Below, in pieces: positions 48,300-58,232 of a DNA stretch of 64,000 bases; positions within the stretch are counted from its first letter, which is position 1, and each line of letters starts with the position of its first letter. Below the pieces are notes generated by a model. The model searched no databases. It was not told the DNA's origin and saw only the letters and a list, made by a program, of their open reading frames with translations. The DNA comes from Botrimarina colliarenosi (GTDB lineage: Bacteria; Planctomycetota; Planctomycetia; Pirellulales; Lacipirellulaceae). The stretch spans positions 62,001 through 126,000 of the forward strand of contig NZ_SJPR01000009.1 in NCBI RefSeq assembly GCF_007859955.1, written 5' to 3'. Both the position numbers and the translations under genes were made by a program.

Positions 48300-48947
48300 A
48301 TGACTACGCCCTCTCACGTTTTTTGCATCGGCCGCGTCGCGCTGGCTCTCGCCATCGGGACCGCTGTGTCCGCGTCGGCCGCCGACACGACGCTCTTTAC
48401 AACACAAGAGGACTTCACCGGCTGGAATGACTCCGTCCAGCAGGCTAGTCCCGACTTGGATGGCTCCTCGACCAATGGCCTCGCCGAGGGCGGTGGCCCC
48501 GGCACCCCCGGGTCCCTGCTGGTGATCCCCGGGTCCGGCTTTATGTACATCAGCTCGGATGGACAGCAAGACAACGTGGCCCTCGTCAGCGCCCTCGGCA
48601 CAGGGGGCGTGATTCAGTTCGACCATCAGATTCCCGCCGAAGCGGCCGCTAGCTACTTCCAGCTTGGCGCTCTGTTTAACTACGACGGCCACTTCGACCA
48701 GTACTTCGGGACCACCGTCGATAACCTCGACGGGACCTTCACCACCTCGGTGCCCTTCGATTTTTCGCCCGGCGACCTCGCGAGCTACCTGCAGATCGGC
48801 CTGATTTATAACGCCGGATTTAGTGGCGTCTCGTTCACGGTCGACAACGTCCGCATCGCGGGACCGGCGATCCCTGAGCCCACATCGACCGCCATCGCAG
48901 CGATCGGGCTTGCGGGCCTCGGGATGATGCGTCGCCGGCGGCGCTAG
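48300..48947 (+). CDS. Small PEP-CTERM protein of unknown function
   Basis: The 215-residue secreted protein has a signal peptide (VALALAIGTAVSASAA) and a single beta-sandwich body (WNDSVQQASPDLDGSS, VIQFDHQIPAEAAASYFQLGALFNYDGHF, SFTVDNVRIAG). It ends with IPEPTSTAIAAIGLAGLGMMRRRRR, a clear PEP-CTERM tail. The ATG at 48300 is preferred over a TTG 9 nt upstream. It opens a plus-strand run with another PEP-CTERM gene, DUF1559 and a GH51-like enzyme. Confidence 0.85.
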   Translation: MTTPSHVFCIGRVALALAIGTAVSASAADTTLFTTQEDFTGWNDSVQQASPDLDGSSTNGLAEGGGPGTPGSLLVIPGSGFMYISSDGQQDNVALVSALGTGGVIQFDHQIPAEAAASYFQLGALFNYDGHFDQYFGTTVDNLDGTFTTSVPFDFSPGDLASYLQIGLIYNAGFSGVSFTVDNVRIAGPAIPEPTSTAIAAIGLAGLGMMRRRRR

Positions 48948-49022
48948 CCGACTATTGGCGATTGGGTCAATGCCGCCCGCGCCAGCGCAAGAACAAACAA
49001 TGAGTTTAAGATTCCGATCAGG

Positions 49023-49061
49023 TAGGAGCCGGCCTGCTGGGGGTGAGCCGGCCGGCTTCTA
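49023..49061 (+). terminator. Stem-loop between two PEP-CTERM genes
   Basis: TAGGAGCCGGCC (49023-49034) pairs with GGCCGGCTTCTA (49050-49061) at 11 of 12 positions around a 15-nt loop. It lies 75 bp after the stop at 48947 and before the next gene at 49142. There is no T-run, so it may be a factor-dependent or attenuating hairpin. Confidence 0.5.
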
Positions 49062-49141
49062 ACTGATCACGCCGTGGAGCCAACGCTCCTCCCACTCTCT
49101 AAGTCAATCGCCCTCCGCGACCATCTACAGGCAGAAATAGT

Positions 49142-50212
49142 ATGAGAGGCGCCTTGCAAGCGATCGCCGTCGTGGCCGCGAGCCTACTGTTCGTGGGCTA
49201 CGCACCGGCCCAGTTTAAAATCGACTTCGATCTCGAGTTCGACGGTCCGATCCCCCCTGACCAAAATCCGGGCGGGACCACTGGCATGTACCAGTTCCAC
49301 GGACCCACGGGGAACGTCAACTTCCCCACATATAACCTTGGGTTCAGCCACGCGATCGTCTCGGATGGCAACGGGGGTTTCGCGTACGAGCAGACGGTCG
49401 ATTCGTCCGGATTGGCGACGCAAGTCGGGACGTTCCCACCGAACCCGCAACCGCCGGGCTACTTCTATACCGGCGGCGGCGGTGGCTTCTTTGTTCCCAA
49501 CGACAGCGGCATGACCGGTCTTGGGGAAGACGATCCCGCGAACTACCGCTTCTCGTGGGACTTGAGCCTCGACGGCCAACTCTCCGAGGTTCCGCTGTAC
49601 TTTAACTTTGGGCAGTTCGACGCGGACTACGAGGTGACCTACGGTATCGACGCCAATTCTGACGGCGACATGCTGGACGGTGCCAACACGTATGTCGTCA
49701 GCGATATTCCTGTGTCGCTCGCGATGACGGCCGGCTTTCAGCCCTGGTCCACCACGCTCAATGTCGGCGCCGCGACGGCGACCGGCGACACCGGCGTCCT
49801 GCCTGAACACATCGTTTTTGACAACGAGAACTCCATCTACTTTTCGTGGTACTTCGGCCACACGGAGTTTGGCTTCGACAACGACAACACCGTGCTCTTC
49901 GACAACATCGCCGTCGACTTCACGGCCGTCACGCCGATCCCGGGTGACTACAACCTCGACGGCAGCGTCGACGCCGCGGACTACACCGTCTGGCGCGACA
50001 ATCTAAATGGATCGAACGACGTCCTGAGCGGCAACGGCGACGAGTCGGGCCCCAGCGCAGGCGTCGTCGACCAAGCGGACTACGACTACTGGGCCGCCAA
50101 CTACGGGTCGACCGGCGGCGCCACGGCGATCGGGGTCCCCGAACCGGGTTCTCTTCTGCTTGCAGGCTTGGCGCTCGTCGGCGCGAGCCGCCGGCGGAAT
50201 CGTACGGTCTGA
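49142..50212 (+). CDS. PEP-CTERM protein with dockerin-like repeats
   Basis: The 356-residue secreted protein has a signal peptide ([20 protein letters not shown]) and a beta-rich body of about 230 residues with no recognised family. A dockerin-like pair ([31 protein letters not shown]) and [23 protein letters not shown] close the protein. It precedes a DUF1559 gene by 98 bp, repeating the PEP-CTERM/DUF1559 order seen at 15933-18524. Confidence 0.86.
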   Translation: MRGALQAIAVVAASLLFVGYAPAQFKIDFDLEFDGPIPPDQNPGGTTGMYQFHGPTGNVNFPTYNLGFSHAIVSDGNGGFAYEQTVDSSGLATQVGTFPPNPQPPGYFYTGGGGGFFVPNDSGMTGLGEDDPANYRFSWDLSLDGQLSEVPLYFNFGQFDADYEVTYGIDANSDGDMLDGANTYVVSDIPVSLAMTAGFQPWSTTLNVGAATATGDTGVLPEHIVFDNENSIYFSWYFGHTEFGFDNDNTVLFDNIAVDFTAVTPIPGDYNLDGSVDAADYTVWRDNLNGSNDVLSGNGDESGPSAGVVDQADYDYWAANYGSTGGATAIGVPEPGSLLLAGLALVGASRRRNRTV

Positions 50213-50310
50213 TCGACACGCTTGCCGTGATTCGTAGCGGCGCCGGTGGGACGGTCGAGGCGCCGTTCCACCGTGGTGTCGTCGTCGGACCAACTAGGAG
50301 GGAATGGAAC

Positions 50311-51414
50311 ATGAAGAGGGCGTTCACACTCGTCGAACTGCTGGTGGTGATCGCCATCATCGGCATCTTAGTGGCTTTGCTGCTGCCCGCCGTGCAGGCC
50401 GCCCGAGAGGCGGCGCGGCGTACGCAATGCAAGAGCCAGCTGAAGAACATCGCGTTGGCGATCGCCAACCACCACGATACGCAAGGACTGTTCCCGACCG
50501 GGGGCGTCTCCTACGGACAACCGTTGGAGTGGTTTGTCAGCGGCGGCAGCCCCTACCAAGCGCCGAAGCAGGGTTGGTCGTGGGCGTACCAGATCCTCTC
50601 GTTCCTCGAAGAGGGAGCTCTGGCCAATCTGGTCACCACCGAACAGGTGGCGGAGACCGCGGTGCCGCTCTACAACTGCCCCTCGCGCCGTGGCCCGACC
50701 TTCTTTGAGAATCCGGTGCAGGGCGCTTCGTACCTGATGGACTACGCGGGAACGCAGCCTCTCACAAAGAATACGAACGACCCGTTCTTTGCTACGAGTC
50801 CGTCGTTGTACTACGACGTCCCGGCTCACGTCGCCTCCGGGACGTACACCCGTGTGCATCAGGGGTTCTGGAGCCCACGCGGGAGTGGCTATCCGAACCC
50901 CGTCAACTACGGCGTGTTCGACGGCGTCATTATCCGCTCCCCTTACCGGGTCGTTTCGGGCCCGCCGAACCCGGTTCCGGCGAGTCCCCCGGCGGAGCTT
51001 GCCGAGCTAACGGGCGTTCCAAAGAAGGTCACCTACAGCAAGATCTCCGACGGCACCAGCAAAACCATGGTGATCGGCGAGAAGTGGGTGCCGACCGATC
51101 GGTACGAGCCGTCCGATACGAACTACTCCGCCTCGGACGACCACGGCTGGGTCGACGGCTGGGACCCCGACACGATGCGGACCACCGGCTGGCCGCCGCA
51201 GCCCGATTCGCAGGCCGACCCCGCGACCAGTGGAACCGGTTCCGACCAGGACTACTTCTTCGGCTCGGCGCACCCGGGCGGCTTCCAGACGACGTTTGCC
51301 GACGGATCGGTCCATTCGATCAGCTACGACATCGATATGACCGTCTTCAACAGCCTCGGCACGCGGAACGGCGAGGGGTTGAATGAGACGACCGACCTGA
51401 CGGGCGTCCAGTAA
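50311..51414 (+). CDS. DUF1559 type II pseudopilin-like protein
   Basis: This 367-residue protein starts [20 protein letters not shown], a prepilin leader of only four residues before Phe. [25 protein letters not shown] and the DUF1559 body follow, ending [15 protein letters not shown] strong Shine-Dalgarno (AGGAGGG, 7 nt before the ATG) fixes the start at 50311; an upstream frame to 50227 is not used. It lies 34 bp ahead of a GH51-like arabinofuranosidase, another pairing of a pseudopilin with a surface glycosidase. Confidence 0.93.
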   Translation: MKRAFTLVELLVVIAIIGILVALLLPAVQAAREAARRTQCKSQLKNIALAIANHHDTQGLFPTGGVSYGQPLEWFVSGGSPYQAPKQGWSWAYQILSFLEEGALANLVTTEQVAETAVPLYNCPSRRGPTFFENPVQGASYLMDYAGTQPLTKNTNDPFFATSPSLYYDVPAHVASGTYTRVHQGFWSPRGSGYPNPVNYGVFDGVIIRSPYRVVSGPPNPVPASPPAELAELTGVPKKVTYSKISDGTSKTMVIGEKWVPTDRYEPSDTNYSASDDHGWVDGWDPDTMRTTGWPPQPDSQADPATSGTGSDQDYFFGSAHPGGFQTTFADGSVHSISYDIDMTVFNSLGTRNGEGLNETTDLTGVQ

Positions 51415-51448
51415 CTAACCGCCAGCTGGCGACGGGGAGAAGAGGCGT

Positions 51449-53434
51449 ATGGCGGTTGTGCATTGGCGTGGCCTATTAAGCCACATCGTGTTGTTGGCGG
51501 GTAGTTGTTGCCTCGCCGCGCCGGCGCTGGGCCAGGTTTCAGCGATCGTCAATGTCGACTCCACGACGGTGCGGTCGGTCATGTCCCCGCTCGGCTTAGG
51601 GGTGCACACGTCGCCCTACTACAACAGCCTCAGCAACGCCGGCATGGACGAGCGACTGGAGGCGGCCGGCGTTACGACCATGCGATTCGGCGGCGGCGGT
51701 TATGCGGACGTGCTTCACTGGTCGATCGCGCGCCCGCAATGGGAGAGTGGCGTCGTCGGCGGCGGACTCTCTCCTTGGTTCGGCAACGCCAGTGACTTTG
51801 GCTACGTCGGCCCCGGTTCTGATTTCGGTAGCTTTGTCAAACTGCTCGACCAGACCGACAACAGTCGGGCCGTGGTGACGGTGAACTACGGCTCGGCGCT
51901 GAAGCTGGTGAATGGCCAGTCGGCGGTCCCTGACTTCGGCGGTCAGCCCAAAGAAGCCGCCGCCTGGGTCGCCTACGCCAACGCCGATCCGGCGATCTAC
52001 GGCACGCCAAATGACATTCCCCTAGGCGTCGATCAGCAGGGCAACAACTGGAAGACCGCCGGCTACTGGGCGCGGCTCCGCGCATCGACCCCGGCAGAGT
52101 TCCAGTCTTGGGCGTCGTCGGACGGGGTCTACGAGCCGCTCAACCAGTTCCTCGCCATCGACCGCGACGCCCCCGTCGGTATCGAGCACTGGGAGATCGG
52201 CAACGAGACCTTCGGCACGGGCTACTACGACGGCAGCACCGGCTACAGCGTCGATTACGACCTCCCGTACGGCGCCAACCGTGAGCTGGCTCCCGAGCTC
52301 TCCCCGGCCCGATACGCCCAAGACCTGGTCGAGTACGCCCAGCTGATGCGTTCGGTCGATCCGACGATCAAGATCGGGGCGGTGCTCGCCACGCCGCCCG
52401 ACGACACTTGGTCCTATGCGGACTTGAACGGCAACAATTCACGACAGTCGAACGAGCCCTACTGGAACGACGAAGTCCTCGCCAACGCGGCCAGCGAAAT
52501 CGACTTCGTGATGGTTCATTGGTACCCGTATGTGGGCGAGAACAGCGACGGCGCCGCTTTGCTCGATGCGGTTGCCGACAAGATCGGCCCGATGATTAGC
52601 GGGCCGTCTTCGGCCGGCAGACTTCCGAGCCTACGCGACTCGCTCGCCACACACGGCATCCCCGACGCCGAGATCATGGTCACCGAGTTCAACTACTTCG
52701 GTTCCCTACAGAACTCGTTGGCGGACGCCGCCGAGTCGCTCTTCGTAGCGGACGCTTACGCGTCGTGGCTCGAGCAGGGGGTTACGAGCGTGCAGTACCT
52801 GGAATTGCTGACCAAGGACTTCTTATCGGATTCCAGCGGGCTCGACCCCGGCTCGGCGTACTGGGGCGTCTCTCTAGTCGACAAACTCGCCAAGCACGGC
52901 GACGCCTATGTCGACGCCCAGAGCAGCGAGTCGTCCGTTCGGATCCACGCCGCCGTGCAGGCCGACGGCAGCGTCGCGGTGATGTTGCTCAACACGGCCC
53001 TCTCCGGCGACGCGACCGTGGCCATCGACATCGAAGGCGTTTCACTCGGCGGAGACGGTGTCCGTTACACCCTCACGGGCGGCGACAGCCTCGTCGCTTC
53101 GCCGCTGTCGGGTGTCGCCAACGGCTTTTCGACAACCGTTGGACCGCGTAGCGCCCAGGTTCTGGTGCTGTCCGCCACCGCCGCCCTCGCAGGCGACTTC
53201 AACGGCGATGGCGTCGTCGACGCGGCCGACTACACGGTCTGGCGTGACGACCCTTCCTTCACCCCGGCCGACTACGCCGACTGGCAGGCGAACTACGGTT
53301 CGACAACGGTGACGGGGTCGTTTGCTGGGACGGAGTCGCCGGCTGGAACGGGCGTGCCCGAGCCGGCGTCGGCGCTGCTGGTTAGCCTGATCGTCGTGGG
53401 GGCCTGCTACTCGACACGAAGGCGTCACCTTTGA
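51449..53434 (+). CDS. GH51-like alpha-L-arabinofuranosidase with PEP-CTERM
   Basis: This 661-residue secreted clan GH-A enzyme has a signal peptide (IVLLAGSCCLAAPALGQ), FGGGGYADVLHW near the start of the barrel, acid/base Glu253 in WEIGNETFG and nucleophile Glu413 in MVTEFNYFG. The C-terminal beta domain is followed by [18 protein letters not shown] and GVPEPASALLVSLIVVGACYSTRRRH. The motifs resemble GH51 arabinofuranosidases but the sequence is divergent from the GH51 at 29326, so substrate could differ. It ends 10 bp inside the convergent DUF4965 gene. Confidence 0.85.
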   Translation: MAVVHWRGLLSHIVLLAGSCCLAAPALGQVSAIVNVDSTTVRSVMSPLGLGVHTSPYYNSLSNAGMDERLEAAGVTTMRFGGGGYADVLHWSIARPQWESGVVGGGLSPWFGNASDFGYVGPGSDFGSFVKLLDQTDNSRAVVTVNYGSALKLVNGQSAVPDFGGQPKEAAAWVAYANADPAIYGTPNDIPLGVDQQGNNWKTAGYWARLRASTPAEFQSWASSDGVYEPLNQFLAIDRDAPVGIEHWEIGNETFGTGYYDGSTGYSVDYDLPYGANRELAPELSPARYAQDLVEYAQLMRSVDPTIKIGAVLATPPDDTWSYADLNGNNSRQSNEPYWNDEVLANAASEIDFVMVHWYPYVGENSDGAALLDAVADKIGPMISGPSSAGRLPSLRDSLATHGIPDAEIMVTEFNYFGSLQNSLADAAESLFVADAYASWLEQGVTSVQYLELLTKDFLSDSSGLDPGSAYWGVSLVDKLAKHGDAYVDAQSSESSVRIHAAVQADGSVAVMLLNTALSGDATVAIDIEGVSLGGDGVRYTLTGGDSLVASPLSGVANGFSTTVGPRSAQVLVLSATAALAGDFNGDGVVDAADYTVWRDDPSFTPADYADWQANYGSTTVTGSFAGTESPAGTGVPEPASALLVSLIVVGACYSTRRRHL

Positions 53435-56040
53435 ACTGGCAGAGTCGCCTTCTTCAAAGCGCTGATGCCCACATCGATATACTGGCCGCCCGATGTCTGC
53501 CGGCAGTGCACCGCCAACACGTTGCCGGTCGACTTTAGTGCGGCGATCGCATCGGGACGGATCGGTTGCTGATCGTACTGGGTCGTGTAGCCTTTGAATT
53601 CCCCGGCAAGCACGCCGTTGAGAAAGACTTGCGCCTTCTCGTCGTGATGGATGTGGAGGCGGAGCGATTCATTGATCTCGCCGGGGAGGTCGAACTGGCG
53701 ACGGAGCCAGATGTCGCTGCCGGTCCATTTCGTCCCGACCGTCGAGTTGGGGGTTTGGCTCGTGCCGAATCCTGACTCGCCTTCGCTCCATTGCGAGTCG
53801 TCGTAGTCGCCGGCTTGCCAGTCGCCCTGGGGAGCCTGAGTCGTGTATCGCCACACCGCGGGAGCCTCGTCGGCGGCTTTGACCAAGAAATCAATCTCGG
53901 GCGGAACGGGCATCTGGGCGTAGTCGCGGCCCGCCTCGCCGCCACGGCGGGCCCACTTGTCCCAGACCTGGGGCTCGTAGAGCAGCCGCATAAAGACGCC
54001 ACCGACCACCGGACGCGCGGTGAAACCCACCCGCTCGCCGCTGTGCGTGCGGTACCAGTCGGTCATCGGAACCTTGTTCGGCGTCTCGCGGAGGAAGCGG
54101 TGCACCGGCTGCACGAGCGCTTCGAAGTCCTCGCGATCTCCGGTCAGCGTGGCGGTCCACAAGATCCAGTCGAGCTTGGTGTAAGGCCGCCGATTGTCCA
54201 GCGGGAGTCCGAAACGGTTTTGCATCCGTCGATAGAAGTGCATCTCCTTCTCGCGGACGGCGTCCGGGAACAGGTCGAGGCCGAGGAGGCGGTCCCAGAC
54301 GAGGTTGTACTTCTGACTCCAGGTGTCCGGCTTATCGAAGGCGAGCCGGAAGTGATTGCCGTCGTCGGCCGCCTCGATCCAGCGCGCGGCGAATTCTTTG
54401 GCGGTCGCACGGTACTTCGCCGCCATCGCCTCGTCGCCGCGTATTTCACACAGCTGGGCGAAAGCGCCGAGAACGCAGATCGCCTTGGCGGAAAGGTTGA
54501 CGTTGTGCGCCAAGTGACCGGCGAAGTCGTCGGTGCAGAGTTGGTTGGCGGGGTCGAAGCCGCTCTGTTCGAGGTACTCCGCCCACTCGGTAAGCTGGGG
54601 CCAGTAGCGCTCGGCGAAGCTGGCGTCGCCATCGAGTTTCGCGATCGCCGCCATGAGGATGAGCAGATTTCCGCTCTCCTCGACCGGCATCTGGTTCTCT
54701 TCGCTGTGCTCACCGCCGCCGTAGACCTGCCCATTCGCGCGAGGATAGGTGCCGAGGTCGTGCGGGGCGAACGGGAACGTCCAGCGGTCGCTCGCCGCGT
54801 ACTCCATGAAGGGGACGATAAAGGACTTCGCTAGCGACGGTCCGAACAGGAGAAACTGCGGCGCCATCGGGTAGAAGACGTCCGACGTGCCGATGCAGCC
54901 GTTGGAGTTATTCTCCTTGCAGAACTGGATCGGCAGACCATTCGCGTCGGCGACCAGCTTGCCCGCAGCGAAGCACTCCCGGTACGCGAGACAGGCGATG
55001 TCGGCGTACTCACGCCCCCCCGCCGCCTCGAGGTCGGCAATCAGCTCCTGGTCGAAGGCCTCGCAGCGCTCGATGACGCTACGATGGTCCGCCAGTGCTT
55101 CCGAAAGCAATCCCTTGGCGGTCAGGCCGTCCCGCCGCAAGTAGGGACGCAGCCGAGACCCCATGTAGGTGATCGAGTACAGGTCGTCGTAGGCGAGCAC
55201 GACGCCGCGCGTCACCGGCTTGTCGCCGACTTTCAGTCCCTGGAACGTGACGGCGCCGGCTACTTCGTTGCCGGGGGCCGACTCGATCGAAGTTGGCGCC
55301 GAATCGCTCGACGCGCCATTCCGCAGAGCCGTGACCTGCTGAGCGCCCTCCGCCAACGAGAACTTGACGCCTTTGCCGCCAGCGGCCGCCAGGTAGAGGT
55401 GGCCCCAGTCGATGCGGATATCGTCTCCCTGATGCATCAGGACCGCTTGCGAAACCGATCCCATCTTCAGCGCGCGACCGCCCTTGATCTTAACCGCGGA
55501 CGCTTTGACCAAGTCGGGGGCCAGGTTGACGCACAACTCTCCTGAGACATTGAACGCAACGGCGACGTCATGCGACTCGCCATCGATCGACTTCATCTCG
55601 TAATCGACATAGGTCACCGGCCGTGACATCAGGTCGAGGTCGTCGGGCAGCATCGGCGTCGTGAACGCCAACTCGAGCTCGACGCCCGCGCCCCGGAAGA
55701 CATAAACGGTCCTCGTCGGCGCGACGCGTAGGCCGATCTGTTCCAGAGCCGGCGTCTCTTCGGGCTCCGCTCCGAGGACCCGGTACGTCTGCCCGTCGAT
55801 CGTCACGACGCTGCCAATCGCGTGCCGTCGCCCGGTCCAGTGAGTGGTCTCGACTTCGGTCAGTTGCCGGCCGGTCGACCAGACGCTGAAGTACGGGTCG
55901 CACGTAACCAGCGGCGTCGCCGGCGGCGTCCACCCCAGGAAGTTTTGCTCGTTGGCGCTGGCGACTCTGTTGACAGAAGCCAGGTTGATAGAAGCCAGGA
56001 TCAGCCAGGCGGTGAGCGATTTCAAAACAGGGTAGGTCAT
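53425..56040 (-). CDS. DUF4965/glutaminase-A-like protein with C-terminal sugar-binding-like domain
   Basis: The 871-residue secreted protein has a signal peptide (LKSLTAWLILASINLASVNRVASA). It has the domain order of the GtaA/DUF4964-DUF5127-DUF4965-DUF1793 family: LVTCDPYFSVWSTGRQLTEV, VTYVDYEMKSIDGESHDVAV, LAYRECFAAGKLVADANGLP, FFKENN-like and MPVEESGNLLILMAAI. A galactose-binding-like domain (about 735-865: LRRQFDLPGEINESLRLHIHHDEKAQVFLNG) is appended. Fungal relatives are glutaminases, but bacterial relatives often lie in polysaccharide loci and their substrate is not established. The start at 56040 sits directly before the signal peptide. Confidence 0.85.
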   Translation of the reverse strand: MTYPVLKSLTAWLILASINLASVNRVASANEQNFLGWTPPATPLVTCDPYFSVWSTGRQLTEVETTHWTGRRHAIGSVVTIDGQTYRVLGAEPEETPALEQIGLRVAPTRTVYVFRGAGVELELAFTTPMLPDDLDLMSRPVTYVDYEMKSIDGESHDVAVAFNVSGELCVNLAPDLVKASAVKIKGGRALKMGSVSQAVLMHQGDDIRIDWGHLYLAAAGGKGVKFSLAEGAQQVTALRNGASSDSAPTSIESAPGNEVAGAVTFQGLKVGDKPVTRGVVLAYDDLYSITYMGSRLRPYLRRDGLTAKGLLSEALADHRSVIERCEAFDQELIADLEAAGGREYADIACLAYRECFAAGKLVADANGLPIQFCKENNSNGCIGTSDVFYPMAPQFLLFGPSLAKSFIVPFMEYAASDRWTFPFAPHDLGTYPRANGQVYGGGEHSEENQMPVEESGNLLILMAAIAKLDGDASFAERYWPQLTEWAEYLEQSGFDPANQLCTDDFAGHLAHNVNLSAKAICVLGAFAQLCEIRGDEAMAAKYRATAKEFAARWIEAADDGNHFRLAFDKPDTWSQKYNLVWDRLLGLDLFPDAVREKEMHFYRRMQNRFGLPLDNRRPYTKLDWILWTATLTGDREDFEALVQPVHRFLRETPNKVPMTDWYRTHSGERVGFTARPVVGGVFMRLLYEPQVWDKWARRGGEAGRDYAQMPVPPEIDFLVKAADEAPAVWRYTTQAPQGDWQAGDYDDSQWSEGESGFGTSQTPNSTVGTKWTGSDIWLRRQFDLPGEINESLRLHIHHDEKAQVFLNGVLAGEFKGYTTQYDQQPIRPDAIAALKSTGNVLAVHCRQTSGGQYIDVGISALKKATLPVQR

Positions 56041-56147
56041 AGAGATTGCAGGCGAGGAAATCGTCGCGGTCGAAGTCGAATTGGGTGCGTCTCTAAAAAT
56101 CGGGGGCCGGGCATCCAGAAGACGCCCGGCCCCGACTAAGTCTCTTC

Positions 56148-58028
56148 TCAGCGTGCCCGCACGGGGCAAAGCTGCCGACGCGGAAACAACGCCAACAAAC
56201 CAACTAGCAGCGACGCCAGCGACGCCGGTTCGGGGACGCCGGCGGCCGTCGCGGTGCTGATGGCGCCGTAGTTGGACGACCAAATCGAGTAGTCGGCGCC
56301 GTTGACCGCGCCATCGCCGTTGGCGTCACCCTGAGCGAAAGTGGCGCCACTCGCGACGCCGTCGTTGTCACGCCACACCGTGTAGTCGGCCGCGTTGACG
56401 ACGCCATCGTTGTTGAAGTCGGGGAGCACGCCCGAAAGGTACTCGACATACCCCTGCAGACGCTCCCCGGTCGGGGACTCGTAGTAGAACTCCAAGTCGC
56501 GCGTGTTGAGCGACGTGTTATAGACAGCGCCTAGCGAGACCGCCGCGCCGCCCGCGGCGAACGTCGATGCGTCCTGCAGATACGACTCGCTCAAGAGCGA
56601 CGACGACTGCACGCCATTCAGTTCCCAGCCGTTGCCTGTTCCGTTGCCGACAGGGAAACCCGCCGCGCCGCCAAGACCGTCGAAGACGCCGACAACCAGA
56701 CCGGATCCGGCGCTTTGCACCTCGTAGAAGTCGAGCGAGTTGGCGACGTCGCCCCCCGCGATCGACGCAACGCCGGTCGCCGTATTGACCTGCAAGCGGA
56801 GGGGGTTGATCGCCGCGTTGGTGACGGACTCAACCACAAAGTTGTCGAACTGGACGGCGGTCCCGTCACGCGAGTCGAGGCCAATGTAGTTCGACATGTC
56901 CTCGCTCCACTTGAACGCACCAAAGCCTTGCGACGCGCCGTCGAAGAACACCTCGTAAGCGACCGAGTCACCTTGGGCGAAGCCCGTGGTCGCGAAGGTC
57001 GCCGAGAGCGTCCCCGTTTTGGCGCCGACAGCGGCGGTGCGGTAGCCGGACGTGCCCGGCGCCACGGCTCCGGCCCCCCAGGCAAGCGTGCTGTTGCCCC
57101 GGATGCCGAACCAGAAGTCCGAGACGGCGTTGTTCGCGAAGAACGCGGGGTCATTGAAGACGTTGGTCATTTTGGCGTCGTTGGCGGCTCCGTTGACGGA
57201 ATCCCCCGAGGCGTTGGCCTCCGCTTGCGACATGCCAATCGCAAAGGCGCCCCCCTGCCCCGTCCCCGTCCCGGCGAAGCCGGCGACTTGCACCGAAACT
57301 CGGAACCCGCCGTCGGCCAGGATCGATCCGTTCGTGAAGTTGTGGTTGACGTACGCGTTTGACGTGCCGGCCCCGACCGCTAGCTGAAGCTGGTTCGCCA
57401 GGATCTGTGTGCCGCCGCCGTTTGTCGCGTCGGCGTCAAGCGGCCCGGGATCGTTCGCCGGGTCAATGTGCGGCGTCGAGTAGACGCCATCCACCGGGAG
57501 CGCCGAGCCGGCGCCGTTGCTAATGCCCGAAAGGACGGCGTCGATGTTGCGGCTGTCCGGCCGGTCAAATGTGTCGCTGAACAGGTTGATCGCACTCGCT
57601 TCTTGCGAAGTCACGCCGAAGCAGCAGACGCCCAGCAACAGCGCGGCGAGGCAGCGGCCTAACGAACGCCGGCTCCCCAAGACAACGATCCCCGCGAGGA
57701 CGAGGCACGCCGAGGTCGGCTCGGGGACCGCCAGCAGCGCGGCGAAACTGCCGAGGCCGTTGTCGGATTCGTAGAGCGTCTTGAACTGGCGGAAGTCCGT
57801 GCTATCGACGCGTCCGTCGGAGTTCAGGTCGCCGGCCAGGTAGGCCTGGATCGGCTGCAGCGCCGAGACGTCGGAAATCAGGCCGCTACGCACATTGGCC
57901 CAATCGGTTGAGTCGACGATGCCGTTGGCGTTGTAGTCGGCCAATCCCAGGGGCTGACCGCCGTTGCCGGTGTACCGAACGATGACGGGGATATCGTTGC
58001 CGGCGGCGTCACGGACCTCTACCAGCAC
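56148..58028 (-). CDS. Fused PEP-CTERM proteins: tail of paralog 2 joined to paralog 3
   Basis: The continuous frame starts inside the end of one PEP-CTERM protein (VRYTGNGGQPLGLADYNANGIVDSTDW, DLNSDGRVDSTDF, then VPEPTSACLVLAGIVVLGSRRSL at about 57730-57665). It passes without a stop into a signal-peptide-like stretch (RCLAALLLGVCCFGVTSQEASA) and a complete second protein (SDTFDRPDSRNIDAVLSGIS through [18 protein letters not shown] and GVPEPASLASLLVGLLALFPRRQ). The second half is paralogous to the proteins at 58233 and 59255. The frame also continues upstream of 58028 to the TAG at 58233-58235, so the ATG at 58028 is only the first ATG after the nonsense codon, not a proven start. An internal cleavage could free the second half. 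Function unknown. Confidence 0.75.
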   Translation of the reverse strand: MLVEVRDAAGNDIPVIVRYTGNGGQPLGLADYNANGIVDSTDWANVRSGLISDVSALQPIQAYLAGDLNSDGRVDSTDFRQFKTLYESDNGLGSFAALLAVPEPTSACLVLAGIVVLGSRRSLGRCLAALLLGVCCFGVTSQEASAINLFSDTFDRPDSRNIDAVLSGISNGAGSALPVDGVYSTPHIDPANDPGPLDADATNGGGTQILANQLQLAVGAGTSNAYVNHNFTNGSILADGGFRVSVQVAGFAGTGTGQGGAFAIGMSQAEANASGDSVNGAANDAKMTNVFNDPAFFANNAVSDFWFGIRGNSTLAWGAGAVAPGTSGYRTAAVGAKTGTLSATFATTGFAQGDSVAYEVFFDGASQGFGAFKWSEDMSNYIGLDSRDGTAVQFDNFVVESVTNAAINPLRLQVNTATGVASIAGGDVANSLDFYEVQSAGSGLVVGVFDGLGGAAGFPVGNGTGNGWELNGVQSSSLLSESYLQDASTFAAGGAAVSLGAVYNTSLNTRDLEFYYESPTGERLQGYVEYLSGVLPDFNNDGVVNAADYTVWRDNDGVASGATFAQGDANGDGAVNGADYSIWSSNYGAISTATAAGVPEPASLASLLVGLLALFPRRQLCPVRAR

Positions 58029-58232
58029 ATCCTCGAAGGGGCTGGGAATCCAGGCGTTCCCCAGGTTGATCTCGTCGCTCGCCGACCCGACCGCGCCGAG
58101 CGTGTACTCGCCGAGGGTCGCCTCGGACAGGTCGGTGGTGCTGCTCGGTGCGGTCAGCTTGATCCAGTCGTCGTTGGTGTCGAGATTCTGCGTCTCAATC
58201 GTCGACCAGCCGGCTTGGCTGAAACCGCCCGC

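Noticed and set aside
53791-54834. 347-codon plus-strand frame opposite the DUF4965 gene
   Set aside because: Shadow frame with arginine/valine-rich text and no start context.
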